The notes: generated by a model from the letters alone, not told the origin. A stretch of 64,000 nt of DNA from Acidimicrobiales bacterium (GCA_024638815.1 JAHEJM010000004.1:31325-95324), one strand, 5' to 3'. Counted from the first letter of the stretch, positions 9,366 to 19,017 are shown. Numbers and translations are program-made.

Positions 9366-9455
9366 AGGCGCAGGCCAGGTCGACGCCCGGAGGTGTTCCG
9401 GGTCCTGGTAGCGGCCATGTCGGCCACGGTTGCCCAGTCACCGGAGTAGCACCTC

Positions 9456-10394
9456 TTGACCATTCGATTTCCGGCATCGCCCCTGGAGACGACCCTCGTA
9501 GCCTCGAATCTGCTGTTCCCCGAGGGTCCGATCTGGCTTTCCGACGGGTCGATCGTGCTGGTCGAGATCGCCAGGGGCACCCTGACCAGGGTGTCCTCCG
9601 ACGGTGACGTCGATGTCGTGGCCGAACTCAAAGGGGGACCGAACGGCGCCGCCGTCGGCCCCGACGGCAAGATCTACGTCTGCAACAACGGTGGCTTTGT
9701 CTGGAGCGAGGTCAACGGGCTGATGGTGCCCGGCGACCAGCCCGACACCTACACCGGGGGCAGGGTCCAGCGGGTCGATCTGTTGACCGGTGAGGTCGAG
9801 ACTCTCTACGACGAGATCAACGGCATCATGTTGCGGGGTCCCAACGATCTCGTCTTCGATTCCTCCGGTGGGTTCTGGTTCACCGACCATGGCAAGTCCC
9901 GGCCCCGGCAGCGGGACCGGGGCGGCCTGTACTACGCCAAGTCCGACGGTTCCGGTATCAGCGAGGTCGTGTTCCCCCTCGATGCTCCCAACGGGGTCGG
10001 GCTGTCCCCCGATGAGGACATGCTCTATGTGGCCGAGACCAATCAGGGCAGGCTCTATCGATGGCCGTTGTCGGGCCCGGGTGAGATCGCCGGCTATTTC
10101 GGATCCGAGCACCGGGGCGAGATCCTGGCCGATCCCGAGGGCGGCCCCATGTTCGATTCGCTCGCCGTCGACTCGCTTGGCAATATCTGCGTGGCCACCA
10201 TACGTCGAGGTGGCATCACGGTGGTGACCCCCGATGGATCCCACCGGTTCCTGGCCCTGGACGACCCCATCACCACCAACATCTGCTTCGGCGGACCGGA
10301 CCTGGGCACCGCCTACATCACCCTGTCCGGCTCCGGTCGACTCGTCTCGTGTCCATGGGAGTTCCCCGGTCTTCCCTTGGCCTTCAATCTCTGA
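9456..10394 (+). CDS. SMP-30/gluconolactonase family protein
   Basis: A 312-residue six-bladed beta-propeller. Family marks are LLFPEGPIWLSDGS near residue 20 (metal-ligand Glu in EGP), GPNDLVFDSSGGFWFTD near residue 127 and PNGVGLSPDEDMLYVAET near residue 175, which supply the acidic and Asn ligands of the divalent metal. Members hydrolyse sugar lactones or other lactone/ester substrates. There is no signal peptide, so it is cytoplasmic. It starts with TTG at 9456. The rimO start lies 8 bases after the stop, so the two are probably cotranscribed. The substrate is unknown; gluconolactone is only one option. Confidence 0.85.
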   Translation: MTIRFPASPLETTLVASNLLFPEGPIWLSDGSIVLVEIARGTLTRVSSDGDVDVVAELKGGPNGAAVGPDGKIYVCNNGGFVWSEVNGLMVPGDQPDTYTGGRVQRVDLLTGEVETLYDEINGIMLRGPNDLVFDSSGGFWFTDHGKSRPRQRDRGGLYYAKSDGSGISEVVFPLDAPNGVGLSPDEDMLYVAETNQGRLYRWPLSGPGEIAGYFGSEHRGEILADPEGGPMFDSLAVDSLGNICVATIRRGGITVVTPDGSHRFLALDDPITTNICFGGPDLGTAYITLSGSGRLVSCPWEFPGLPLAFNL

Positions 10395-10401
10395 TGCGGC
10401 C

Positions 10402-11694
10402 GTGAGCACCTACTGGATTCAGACCCTGGGCTGTCCCAAGAACCAGGTCGACTCCGACAAGCTTGTCGGCGTCATGGCGGCCGACGGCCTGCAGCCGGCC
10501 CGGCAAGTGGAGGATGCCGACGTCGTGGTCATCAACACCTGCGCGTTCATCGAGGAGGCCCGTCAGGAGTCGATCGAGGCCATTCTGGAGGCCGAGCAGG
10601 CTCGGCGTCCGGGGGCGGAGCTGGTGGTCACAGGTTGCCTGGCCGAGCGATACGGCGACGAACTCGCCGCCTCGTTACCTGAAGTCGATCGGGTGGCCCC
10701 CTTCGGCGTGCCGGTCACCCTCGGCCCCACCGGCGAAGGCCAACCCAGTTCCCGGTTCGATCTGCTGGAACTGCCCCGGCCCCGGGCCTCGTCGCCCTGG
10801 GCCTATGTCAAGATCGCCGAAGGCTGTGATCGAAACTGCGGCTTCTGTGCCATTCCCAGTTTCCGGGGCAAGCAACGGTCGAGGTCGCCGGAGTCGATCC
10901 TGGCCGAGGTCGAGGCCCTGGAGGTGTCCGAGGTGGTGCTGGTGGCCCAGGATCTGGCCTCCTACGGGCGGGACCAGGGGCGGGGCGAGCGCCGGATCGT
11001 CCCTCTGATACGGGAGGTGGCGGATCGAGTGGCATGGGTGAGGCTGTTGTACCTCTACCCTTCGGACCTGACCGACGACCTGGTCGACACCATTCTCGCC
11101 ACCGGCGTCGACTATTTCGATCTCTCCCTCCAGCACGTGTCGCCGCCGCTGATGCGGCGGATGCGTCGGTGGGGCGATGGCGACCGCTTTCTGCGCCGAA
11201 TAGCCGACATCCGAGCCCGGGACGCCGATGCCACCTTCCGCTCGAACTTCATCGTCGGCTACCCGGGCGAACGCGAGGACGACCACGATGCCCTGCTACG
11301 TTTCGTCGAGGAGGCCCGCCTCGACTGGTGCGGGTTCTTCGCCTACTCCGAGGAAGCCGGGACCTTCGGCGCCACCCTCGACGGCACCGTGGCTCCCGGC
11401 CTGATCTCGGAGCGGTTGGCCGAGTTGCGGGAGCTCCAGGATCGGATCACCGCCGAGAAGCGGGCGGCCCTGATCGGACGGGACATGACGGTGCTGGTCG
11501 AGGAGCCGGGCCGGGCCCGTTCGGCCGGTGAGGCGCCGGAGATCGACGGGGTCATCACCGTGGACGAGAGCCTCGATGTCGGCTCGTTCCCCACCGTTCG
11601 CATCATCGAGGCCGAAGGCCCCGACCTGGTTGGGGAGTGGCCGGTGGTCGACCACGCCGATCGAGCTTCGACCCGTTCCGAGGAGGTGTCGTGA
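10402..11694 (+). CDS. rimO: ribosomal protein uS12 methylthiotransferase RimO
   Basis: A 430-residue radical SAM methylthiotransferase that modifies the conserved Asp of ribosomal protein S12. It has an N-terminal UPF0004 domain with three cysteines (TLGCPKNQVD, NTCAF, GCLAERYG), the radical SAM cluster motif CDRNCGFCAIP near residue 142, and a C-terminal TRAM domain. The open frame extends upstream to 10234 but that part lies inside the SMP-30 gene; the GTG at 10402 gives the family N-terminus STYWIQTLGC. RimO is distinguished from MiaB here by the short N-terminus and the PKNxVDS motif. The stop overlaps the pgsA start. Confidence 0.95.
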   Translation: MSTYWIQTLGCPKNQVDSDKLVGVMAADGLQPARQVEDADVVVINTCAFIEEARQESIEAILEAEQARRPGAELVVTGCLAERYGDELAASLPEVDRVAPFGVPVTLGPTGEGQPSSRFDLLELPRPRASSPWAYVKIAEGCDRNCGFCAIPSFRGKQRSRSPESILAEVEALEVSEVVLVAQDLASYGRDQGRGERRIVPLIREVADRVAWVRLLYLYPSDLTDDLVDTILATGVDYFDLSLQHVSPPLMRRMRRWGDGDRFLRRIADIRARDADATFRSNFIVGYPGEREDDHDALLRFVEEARLDWCGFFAYSEEAGTFGATLDGTVAPGLISERLAELRELQDRITAEKRAALIGRDMTVLVEEPGRARSAGEAPEIDGVITVDESLDVGSFPTVRIIEAEGPDLVGEWPVVDHADRASTRSEEVS

Positions 11695-12278
11695 CCGAGG
11701 TCGGGTCGTCAAGTCCGTCGATGAGCTTCATCGGCACGTCCCGCTGGGCCCTGGCCGCAAACGCCATCACCATCATCCGCACCGTTCTCGCCCCGGTGCT
11801 GGCGGCCATGGTCGCCTATCGAAATCCGTGGTGGGTCAGCTTCTGGTTCGGATGGTTCCTGGGAGTCACCGATATCCTCGATGGCCACCTGGCCCGGCGG
11901 TCGGACCCGACCCGGGTCGGCGCCTTTCTCGATCCACTGGCCGACAAGGCGGTGGTGCTCCTGGTGGGCTATGTGATGGTCGCCATCGGCCGCTTCCACT
12001 GGCTGCCCATCACCCTCATCGCCCTGCGAGAGCTGGCCATCACCGTCTATCGCAGCTACTGGGGTCGACGTGGCTTGGCGGTTCCGGCCCGCCGATCGGC
12101 CAAGTACAAGACGTTGTTCCAGGGCCTCGCCCTGGCCGCCGCCATGTGCCCGGCCTTTGATGGTCAATTGTGGGTCGCCGATGTTCTATTGTGGTTTGCC
12201 GTTGCCTTCACCCTGGTCAGTGGTCTCCAGTACGCCTTGGACGGTCACGGTGTGCTGCGGAAGGGCGGGCAGCGGTGA
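11691..12278 (+). CDS. pgsA: CDP-diacylglycerol--glycerol-3-phosphate 3-phosphatidyltransferase-like protein
   Basis: A 195-residue CDP-alcohol phosphotransferase. The family motif D-x2-D-G-x2-A-R-x8-G-x3-D-x3-D is intact (DILDGHLARRSDPTRVGAFL followed by DPLADK, about residues 60-85), with several membrane helices around it. It would make phosphatidylglycerophosphate or a related phospholipid at the membrane. The GTG at 11691 is preceded by AGGAGG (11681-11686) and overlaps the rimO stop, so it is preferred to the upstream ATG at 11637. The rimO-pgsA-cinA-recA order is typical of actinobacteria, which supports PgsA over phosphatidylinositol phosphate synthase. Confidence 0.9.
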   Translation: MTEVGSSSPSMSFIGTSRWALAANAITIIRTVLAPVLAAMVAYRNPWWVSFWFGWFLGVTDILDGHLARRSDPTRVGAFLDPLADKAVVLLVGYVMVAIGRFHWLPITLIALRELAITVYRSYWGRRGLAVPARRSAKYKTLFQGLALAAAMCPAFDGQLWVADVLLWFAVAFTLVSGLQYALDGHGVLRKGGQR

Positions 12279-12324
12279 TCAGCACCAGCGGCGACGCGTG
12301 GAAGAGTCGACCGGGAGCACGCCA

Positions 12325-14511
12325 GTGAGCCACCAACCGAACGATGGGCGAACCGGCGGGGACCGTTCGGCCGATCCGGTGATGCCGCGAGCGGTCCGTC
12401 GGGTTGCCGGCGTCATCGCCGCCCTGGCCCTGTTCCTGGTCGCCTGTACGGGTAACGACGGCTCGTTGACCTCGAGATCCGACCGGAACGGTGCCGATTC
12501 CGATCAGGCCGACGGCGGGGGTGAGACCGGCACCAACGCCGATTCCGCCGCCGACGGCGACGAGGCCGGTGGGTCCCGCTCCAGCGGGGGGAGCGCGGAT
12601 GTCGAGGTTCCCGACCCGTCCCGGATCATCGACTACGAACCCGAGTTCATCGCCGGCGGGTGCCGACACCCGGTCCCCACCGGGTACGAGGTGGACTGCG
12701 GGACCGTGGTCGTACCCGAGGACTGGCAGACCGGTGATGGAACCGTGGTGCTGTCGGTCGCCGTGTTCGCCTCCACGGCCGACGAGCCCGCCGCCGACCC
12801 CGTGGTCTATCTCGAGGGAGGACCGGGGGGCCACGCCCTGGAAACGCTGATGTTCGGCGCCACCGAACTCTACGATCCGCTGCTGGAGCGGGGAGACGTC
12901 GTCGTGTTCGACCAGCGGGGGGCCGGTCTGTCCGATCCCGAGCTGGCATGCGACGAGGTGACCGGGGTGGTTCGGGAACTGGAGGACATTCCCATCATCG
13001 AGGATGCCGAGGCCAAGACGCGCTACCTCGATGCCCTGGCCGCCTGCCGGGACCGGCTCGAGGGCGAGGGAATCGATCTCCGTGACTACAACTCGTTCAA
13101 CAACGCCCATGACGTCGATGCCATTCGTCGGGCCCTCGGCTACGAGCAGTGGAACCTGCTCGGGATCTCCTATGGAACCCGGTTGGGGTTGGAGGTCATG
13201 CGTCAGCACCCCGAGGGTGTACGTAGCGTAGTGCTCGACTCGGTGTATCCGCCCCAGGTCGATTCGGCGGCCGAGAACCCCCAGACCTTCATCGACTCCT
13301 ACCGGCGGGTGGTGGCGGCCTGCGCCGCCGAGCCCGAATGCGCAGCCGAGGGTGAACTGGCTCAGCGGTTCGAGGAGCTTGTGTCCAGGTTCCAGGTGGA
13401 ACCGGTCCAGGTCACGGTGCAGGACTTCGTCAACGGGACCGACGACGAGGTCTATCTCACCGGTGACGCCCTGATCGGGGTCATCACCCAGTCGCTGTAC
13501 TCGCCGGTCTGGTTCGGCGACCTGCCCGAGCTGGCCACCGATCTGGAGAACGGCCGGACAGCAGTGGTGGAACAGTACCTGAGCCAGCAGCGAAGCACCG
13601 AGCAGTTCTTCAGCGACGGCATGTTCTATGCCATCACCTGCCACGAGGAGATCAGCTACTCCGATCCGAATGAGGTGATCGACCCTCCCGATCCGTTCGG
13701 CCTGCGCGACAAGTTCGACCTGGCCTCCAACGCCGGTAGCAACGCCTTCCCCACCTGCGAGGCCTTCGCCAATGGTCGAGCCGCCCCAGTGGCCAACGAG
13801 CCGGTGGTCAGCGACATCCCGACCCTGCTGCTGGCCGGCGAGTTCGATCCCGTCACTCCGGTGTCCTGGGCCGAGGAGGCGGCCGAGGATCTGGCCAACA
13901 GCTTCCTCGTGGTGTCGCCGTCGGCCTCGCACGGGGTGACCGGCAGTGCATGCGTCACCGGCATCGTGGCCGACTTCCTCGACGATCCGTCGACCCGGCC
14001 CGCCACCGACTGCCTGGCCGACGAGTCCATCGAGTTCGTGGCCCAGGCTCCGGTCGAGGTCGAGATGGAGGAGGCGACCTACTCCCAGCCCCAGGCCGGG
14101 GTGGAGGTGACGACGGTCCGCCCCGAATCGTGGCTGGTGGGGTCACTCGGCGGTGACCAGTATCGGCAGGGATCGTTCCTCGATCCCACCCAGCTTTTGC
14201 AGATCGCCGGCGATCAGGCCATGGGATTCGCCCTGTCGGTCTATGTCAACGAAGCCAACGATCTATCGCTCTCGGCCACCGAACCGTTCGTCGGCAGCGA
14301 CTCGATCGGATCGATTCGAGCGGCCGATCTACCCGGCGACTGGAGCCGCCGCTCGGCCAACACCCTCGATCTGGTGGTGGAGTGGCTGGAAACCGAACGG
14401 GATGGAGTCAAGCTGTACGTCATCCTCATCGCTCCCGCCGACGAAGCCCGGGAGCTCATCGAGCAGGTGATGAAGCCCGCCGTTCAGGCCATCGAGGTGG
14501 AGGGCCCGTGA
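12325..14511 (+). CDS. exported alpha/beta hydrolase lipoprotein (S33/TAP-like)
   Basis: A 728-residue predicted lipoprotein. Residues 19-40 form a signal sequence ending in the lipobox LVAC, followed by a low-complexity Gly/Asp/Ser linker. The catalytic domain (about residues 95-575) resembles actinomycete tripeptidyl aminopeptidases and SlpD/E: oxyanion region EGGPGGHA, a DQRGAGLSDP strand, nucleophile GISYGTR, VVLDSVYPP, then the TAP-like C-terminal part with the acid in AGEFDPVTP and histidine in SASHGVTG. About 150 further residues follow with no recognised domain. The GTG at 12325 has GGGAG at 12313-12317; an ATG at 12382 is the alternative. It sits between pgsA and cinA, overlapping the latter. 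The natural substrate is unknown. Confidence 0.85.
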   Translation: MSHQPNDGRTGGDRSADPVMPRAVRRVAGVIAALALFLVACTGNDGSLTSRSDRNGADSDQADGGGETGTNADSAADGDEAGGSRSSGGSADVEVPDPSRIIDYEPEFIAGGCRHPVPTGYEVDCGTVVVPEDWQTGDGTVVLSVAVFASTADEPAADPVVYLEGGPGGHALETLMFGATELYDPLLERGDVVVFDQRGAGLSDPELACDEVTGVVRELEDIPIIEDAEAKTRYLDALAACRDRLEGEGIDLRDYNSFNNAHDVDAIRRALGYEQWNLLGISYGTRLGLEVMRQHPEGVRSVVLDSVYPPQVDSAAENPQTFIDSYRRVVAACAAEPECAAEGELAQRFEELVSRFQVEPVQVTVQDFVNGTDDEVYLTGDALIGVITQSLYSPVWFGDLPELATDLENGRTAVVEQYLSQQRSTEQFFSDGMFYAITCHEEISYSDPNEVIDPPDPFGLRDKFDLASNAGSNAFPTCEAFANGRAAPVANEPVVSDIPTLLLAGEFDPVTPVSWAEEAAEDLANSFLVVSPSASHGVTGSACVTGIVADFLDDPSTRPATDCLADESIEFVAQAPVEVEMEEATYSQPQAGVEVTTVRPESWLVGSLGGDQYRQGSFLDPTQLLQIAGDQAMGFALSVYVNEANDLSLSATEPFVGSDSIGSIRAADLPGDWSRRSANTLDLVVEWLETERDGVKLYVILIAPADEARELIEQVMKPAVQAIEVEGP

Positions 14512-15830
14512 CCGACGAGACGGTAGTGGGCGAACCGGCCGCCATCGGGTCCGACGAGCCGGAGGGCCACACTCCGTCGGTGGAGGTGGTTGCCATCGGC
14601 ACCGAGTTGTTGTTGGGTCAGATCGTCGACACCAATTCGTCGTGGATCGGCGAGCAACTGGCCGCCGCCGGGCTCAACTCCCACTTCCAGACCAAGGTCG
14701 GCGACAATCCCACCCGCATCCGTTCGGTGCTGGAGCTGGCCCTCGATCGCAGCGACGCCGTGATCTGCTGTGGTGGTCTCGGCCCGACCCAGGACGACGT
14801 GACCCGGGAGGTCATGGCCGAGGTCATGGGGGTCGAGCTGGAACTGGACGAGGCGGTGGCCGGCCGCATCCGTCACATGTTCGCCAGCAGGGGTCGGACC
14901 ATGCCCGACAACAACCTGCGCCAGGCCATGGTGCCGGTCGGGGCGTCGGTGATCGCTCAGCAACCGGGCACGGCCCCGGGGTTGATCTGCCCACTTGGGA
15001 CCGAGGCCGGCTCCAAGGTGATCTACGCCGTGCCCGGTGTGCCCTACGAGATGAAGGAGATGGTGACCGGAACCATCATCCCCGATCTGGTGGCCCGCTC
15101 CGGTCGACCGGCCGTCATCCGGTCCCGGTTGCTGCGGACCTGGGGAATGTCGGAGTCCGGCCTGTCCGAGATGCTGGGGCCTCGAATCGAGGAGCTGGAC
15201 GAAATCGGCAACCCCACGCTGGCCTTCCTGGCCAGCGGGGTCGAAGGGCTGAAGGTCCGGATCACGGCCCGCGCCCACGACGAGACGGCGGCCCGGGCCG
15301 TGCTCGACACCGAGGAACACCTGCTCCGCAGCCTCATGGGTGACATCGTGTTCGCCACCGACGGCGACAACATGGAGACCGTGGTGGTGGCCTCCCTGGC
15401 ACGCCGGGGCCTCACCATCGCCGTGGCCGAGTCGGTCACCGGCGGCTATGTGGCCGGTCGGCTGTGCGCCGTGGCCGGAGCCAGCGAGGTGTTCCGGGGT
15501 GGGGTGGTGGCTTACCATCGTGACATCAAGCGGGACCTGTTGGGGGTGCAGGAGGGGCCGGTGGTGACCGAGGCGGCGGCCACGGCCATGGCCCAAGGGG
15601 CCCGGACCATACTGGGGGCCGACATCGGTATCGCCACCACCGGAGTCGCCGGGCCGGACGAGGCCGAGGGGCGACCGGTGGGCACGGTGTGCGCCGCCAT
15701 CGCCGGTCTCGATGCCGCCGGGATCTCCCGGGATGTGGCCGTCACCATGCAGCTCCCCGGCGACCGGGAACGCATCCGCCAGTTCGCCACCATCTCCCTG
15801 CTCGATCTGCTCCGCAAACGCCTGCGCTAG
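14508..15830 (+). CDS. cinA: CinA family protein (ADP-ribose pyrophosphatase/NMN amidase)
   Basis: A 440-residue two-domain protein. The N-terminal MoCF-like domain carries EVVAIGTELLLGQIVDTN near residue 26 and CCGGLGPTQDDVTRE near residue 87; the C-terminal CinA/PncC domain carries AVAESVTGGYVAGRL near residue 308 and GIATTGVAGPDE near residue 375. Family members deamidate nicotinamide mononucleotide in pyridine nucleotide recycling. The GTG at 14508 overlaps the preceding stop by 4 bases; the frame is open further upstream but only inside the previous gene. It is upstream of recA as in many bacteria, although here two - strand genes and a lipoprotein intervene. Confidence 0.93.
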   Translation: MTDETVVGEPAAIGSDEPEGHTPSVEVVAIGTELLLGQIVDTNSSWIGEQLAAAGLNSHFQTKVGDNPTRIRSVLELALDRSDAVICCGGLGPTQDDVTREVMAEVMGVELELDEAVAGRIRHMFASRGRTMPDNNLRQAMVPVGASVIAQQPGTAPGLICPLGTEAGSKVIYAVPGVPYEMKEMVTGTIIPDLVARSGRPAVIRSRLLRTWGMSESGLSEMLGPRIEELDEIGNPTLAFLASGVEGLKVRITARAHDETAARAVLDTEEHLLRSLMGDIVFATDGDNMETVVVASLARRGLTIAVAESVTGGYVAGRLCAVAGASEVFRGGVVAYHRDIKRDLLGVQEGPVVTEAAATAMAQGARTILGADIGIATTGVAGPDEAEGRPVGTVCAAIAGLDAAGISRDVAVTMQLPGDRERIRQFATISLLDLLRKRLR

Positions 15831-15866
15831 GTCGGCGGCCCAACCCCGCTGCGCCCCCTCTACCCG

Positions 15867-15950
15867 GAACTTTGAGCCGCCCACGACCCCCTTGCGTGGA
15901 ACTTTGAGCTGTCTACGACCCAGCAACGGGTCGTCCGGCGTTCAAAGTTC
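15867..15950. repeat. nested palindrome family B, copy 1 (convergent gene boundary)
   Basis: Between the facing 3' ends of cinA and the photolyase gene. A half element (GGAACTTTGAGC at 15866-15877 followed by CACGACCCC) is followed by a full element: GAACTTTGAGC at 15899-15909, inner stem ACGACCC/GGGTCGT, and the mirrored arm GTTCAAAGTTC ending at 15950. The same arms occur at 34891-34943 and 41149-41200. The position suggests a bidirectional terminator or an extragenic palindromic repeat. Confidence 0.85.
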
Positions 15951-15960
15951 GGCGGGTGGG

Positions 15961-17331
15961 TTAGCTGCGAACCGCCTTGTAGGCGGCCAGGGTGCGTTCC
16001 CGGGCCGCCTTGTGGTCGACGATTGGAAAGGGATAGGTTTCGCCCAGGGTCACGCCGGCGGCCGCCGGCTCCAGCGGTCCCGCAGCCGCCGGCTCGTGGA
16101 TGATGCCCCTGGGTAGATCGGCCAGCTCGGGCACCCAGCGGCGGATGTAGTCACCGTCGGGGTCGAACTTCCGGCTTTGGGAGGTGGGGTTGAAGATGCG
16201 AAAGTAGGGCGCGGCGTCGGGCCCGGTGCCGGCCACCCACTGCCAGTTTCCGGCGTTCTGAGCCAGGTCGGCATCGACCAGATGATGGCGGAAGAAGCGC
16301 TCGCCTCGCCGCCAGTCGACCAGAAGATCCTTGACCAGGAAACTGGCCGTGATCATGCGGACCCGATTGTGCATCCAGCCCGAGGCCACCAGCTGGCGCA
16401 TGCCGGCGTCGACGATGGGGTAGCCGGTGCGCCCTTCACACCATGCCCGGAAACCCTCGTCGTCGTCCCGCCAGCCGATGTGGTTGTAGACCTCGTTGAC
16501 CGCCGAGGTGGCAAGGTCCTGCCGCTGGGCCAGGATATGGGCGTACCAATCCCGCCACGCCAGCTGGCGGACGAAGGCGGCCCGGCCCGGGGAGTCGGTA
16601 CCTACCACGTCGAGTACGGTACGGGCCGACAGCGTGCCGAATTTGAGGTCGGCCGACAGCTCCGACGTTCCGTCGACGGCAGGGAGATCCCGGTTCTCGG
16701 GGTAGTCGTCCACATGATCGAGCCATGCCGTCAGACGGGCCCAGGCGGCATCAGGGCCCGGGGCCTGAGCAACCGGTCCGTCGGGCGAGGGGATCGGCGC
16801 CGATTCGACCCGCATCGGTAGACCCGGCCCCGGCTCGGGCCACGGCTCCACGTGGGTTCGAGCCCAGGCCTTGTGGAACGGGGTGAACACCTTGGACAGG
16901 GTGCCCTTCGCCGTCAGGACTCGTCCCGGTTCGTGGACCAGGTTGCCCCAGAACCGATGATGGGCGACGTCGACGGCATCGGATACCGCTGCGTCCCGAC
17001 GGCGGGAGAACGGGGTGACATCGTTGTTGTAGTAGAGATCGGAGGCCCCGGTTTGGGCTGTCAGGGAGGCCAGGGCATCGGCTGCCGCTCCGGGGCGGAC
17101 CACCAGATTGCCGCCCTGGGTGCCGAGCTGGGCGTCGAGGGCGGCCAGGTGGGCCAGGAACTGGTTGCGTCGCATGTCGCCGGCGGCGGCCAGCAACGAC
17201 GGTTCGAGCACATAGGCGGCGACCACGTGGCGGTGAGCGGCGGTGGCCTCGGCCCAAGCCGGGTTGGCCTCCAGTCGTAGGTCGCGACGGAACCAGACGA
17301 TGCCCGGCTTGTCGGCCGCTTCAGCCGGCAA
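15961..17331 (-). CDS. phr: deoxyribodipyrimidine photo-lyase
   Basis: A 456-residue class I cryptochrome/photolyase flavoprotein that repairs UV-induced pyrimidine dimers with light. The N-terminal antenna domain begins with IVWFRRDLRLEANPAW; the C-terminal FAD domain has the conserved WRDWYAH near residue 250, GRTGYPIVDAGMRQL near residue 292 and the TGPDAAPYFRIFNP signature near residue 380. The last Trp-rich and Asp residues for substrate and FAD binding (NWQWVAGTG) are present. The start codon is TTG and overlaps the end of the aminotransferase gene by 11 bases, implying cotranscription. I cannot tell CPD from other photolyase specificity, but CPD is the default for this subgroup. Confidence 0.93.
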   Translation of the reverse strand: MPAEAADKPGIVWFRRDLRLEANPAWAEATAAHRHVVAAYVLEPSLLAAAGDMRRNQFLAHLAALDAQLGTQGGNLVVRPGAAADALASLTAQTGASDLYYNNDVTPFSRRRDAAVSDAVDVAHHRFWGNLVHEPGRVLTAKGTLSKVFTPFHKAWARTHVEPWPEPGPGLPMRVESAPIPSPDGPVAQAPGPDAAWARLTAWLDHVDDYPENRDLPAVDGTSELSADLKFGTLSARTVLDVVGTDSPGRAAFVRQLAWRDWYAHILAQRQDLATSAVNEVYNHIGWRDDDEGFRAWCEGRTGYPIVDAGMRQLVASGWMHNRVRMITASFLVKDLLVDWRRGERFFRHHLVDADLAQNAGNWQWVAGTGPDAAPYFRIFNPTSQSRKFDPDGDYIRRWVPELADLPRGIIHEPAAAGPLEPAAAGVTLGETYPFPIVDHKAARERTLAAYKAVRS

Positions 17332-18343
17332 CGGGGGTACGCCAGCCGTGGACGTCCTCGGTCCGGCCCAGCTGGATGTCGACCAGGGCTTGGCGGAGCT
17401 TCAACGTGTTCTCACCGGGCCGGCCGTCACCGAGCTGGATGTCCTCGCCGTCGATCATGATCTTGCCCACCGGGGCGATGACCGCCGCCGTTCCCGACAG
17501 GAAGGCCTCACCGTGTTCGGCCCAGGCCTTCAGTTCCTCGACGGGCACACTTCGTTCCTCCACCCGGTAACCCATGTCGGCGGCCAGTGTGAGCACCGAG
17601 GCTCGGGTGACGCCGTGGAGGAAGGACTCATCGAGGTTGCGGGTGATCAGCCGTTCGTGGTCGACCAGGAAGAAGTTGGAGGCCCCGGTTTCGGTGATGT
17701 CGCCTCCGGTGGCGAACAGCACCTGATCGGCCACATGATCCCGCTTGGCGTCCAGCGTCGGGCCCAGCGCCATGGCGTAGTTGGCCCCCGACTTGATCAT
17801 GCCGAATTGTGGTGTGGTCCGGGGGATCGTGGTCTCGACGTAGATGGACAGGGGTCGTATGCCACCGGCGAAGTAGTCGCCGACCGGAGAGGTGATGACA
17901 TACAGCAGGCCCTCGGTGCTGGGCGAGGCGGCGGCTCCGATATTGCGAAGGGTGCCGATGAAGGTGGGACGGATATAGAGCGAACCGGGGGGATCGGGGG
18001 TGAATCCGGCGTTGGCCTCCACGGCGTCGATGATCATGGTCCGCAGCAACTCGGCCCCGGGAGGTGGCATGCGGAGCTTGGAGATGCTCTGGATCATACG
18101 GGCCACGTGGTCGTCGAGCCGGAAGATGCCCAGCGACCCGTCGTGCTGTCGATGGGCCTTCAGCCCCTCGAAGCAGGTGCTGCCGTAGTGAAGAGCATGG
18201 GTGGCCGGATGGAGCGAGAAGTTCTCCAGCGGCCCGGCCCCACCGGAGTAGGTGTAGGTCCCGTCCTTCCATTCCGCCACGGTCATCTTGTCGCCGAACA
18301 GCGTGCCGAACGGGGCGGTGAAAGGATCCTGGGTGTTGCTCAT
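17321..18343 (-). CDS. ilvE: branched-chain amino acid aminotransferase
   Basis: A 340-residue PLP-dependent fold type IV aminotransferase that interconverts Leu, Ile and Val with their 2-keto acids using glutamate. It matches the longer bacterial/eukaryotic BCAT subgroup: YGSTCFEGLKAHR near residue 53, the PLP lysine in MIKSGANYAMAL near residue 190, and the cofactor/phosphate motif ITETGASNFF near residue 220. Length is typical. It lies upstream of and overlaps the photolyase gene. No leader peptide or attenuator is evident in its short 5' region. Confidence 0.93.
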   Translation of the reverse strand: MSNTQDPFTAPFGTLFGDKMTVAEWKDGTYTYSGGAGPLENFSLHPATHALHYGSTCFEGLKAHRQHDGSLGIFRLDDHVARMIQSISKLRMPPPGAELLRTMIIDAVEANAGFTPDPPGSLYIRPTFIGTLRNIGAAASPSTEGLLYVITSPVGDYFAGGIRPLSIYVETTIPRTTPQFGMIKSGANYAMALGPTLDAKRDHVADQVLFATGGDITETGASNFFLVDHERLITRNLDESFLHGVTRASVLTLAADMGYRVEERSVPVEELKAWAEHGEAFLSGTAAVIAPVGKIMIDGEDIQLGDGRPGENTLKLRQALVDIQLGRTEDVHGWRTPVAG

Positions 18344-18445
18344 GTCATACGTTCTACTAGGAAAGCACTCCGGTTGCGCAGATTTGCCCGGTTCGTTCCC
18401 CGTCGGTGTGGTGGCCCGACCGGCGACGTTCGCAGGCCGGGTCGA

Positions 18446-18970
18446 TCACGGCTCGATCGGCGGCGCGGTGATGGTGGAGTCGGGTCCGGTCGTGGTCGTG
18501 GTTGACGGCGAACCCCCGGGGTTCGCCGGGCCCGCCGTCGTGGCAGGCGTGACCGTCGTGGTCGACGACAGTGACGGCAGGCGGACGGTGGATGACGTGG
18601 ATTCCGGAGGCCGGTTCTGCTGTTCGAGCAGTGCCGACTCGGCCTCGGGGTTGAGGGCCCGGCCGGTGGCCAGGGCGTAGTCGACACTGAGTTCGGAACA
18701 ATAGGTGCCGAACACGAAGTCCTGGAAGGCAAGCTGCCGCTCCGACAGCTCGGCCCAGATCTCGGCCAGGAGCGTGGTGTCCATGCCGCACATTGTGGTG
18801 GCCACCTCGAGCTGGCGTTCCACCTCGGCCGGGGTGAGCTGGTGACCTGCGATCAGCTCAAGGTGATCCTCGATCGAGACCAGAGGGGTGTCATCGCTGC
18901 AGCCGGCCAGCAGCGACGCAACGATCAGGCCCACGGCCGACAGCTCGGCCATGACGGTTCGCAGGGTCAT
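18446..18970 (-). CDS. predicted lipoprotein with Thr/Pro-rich tail
   Basis: A 174-residue protein with a signal peptide ending in the lipobox LLAGC (cysteine near residue 24), so it is probably anchored to the outer face of the membrane. Residues 30-110 form a helical, acidic region with two cysteines (TTMCGMD and TYCSEL) that could form a disulfide. The C-terminal 55 residues are a Ser/Thr/Pro linker ending PPIEP, as in secreted actinobacterial proteins. I do not recognise the family. It is divergent from recA; their promoters share the 18971-19243 gap that contains the LexA box. Confidence 0.7.
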   Translation of the reverse strand: MTLRTVMAELSAVGLIVASLLAGCSDDTPLVSIEDHLELIAGHQLTPAEVERQLEVATTMCGMDTTLLAEIWAELSERQLAFQDFVFGTYCSELSVDYALATGRALNPEAESALLEQQNRPPESTSSTVRLPSLSSTTTVTPATTAGPANPGGSPSTTTTTGPDSTITAPPIEP

Positions 18971-19017
18971 GGCGCTCGGGGTGTGGTGATGTCGGGCAAA
19001 AATATCTCCGGAAACCG

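Noticed and set aside
12217..13932. 571-codon open frame antisense to the S33-type hydrolase
   Set aside because: Shadow of a confident gene, no recognisable segment.
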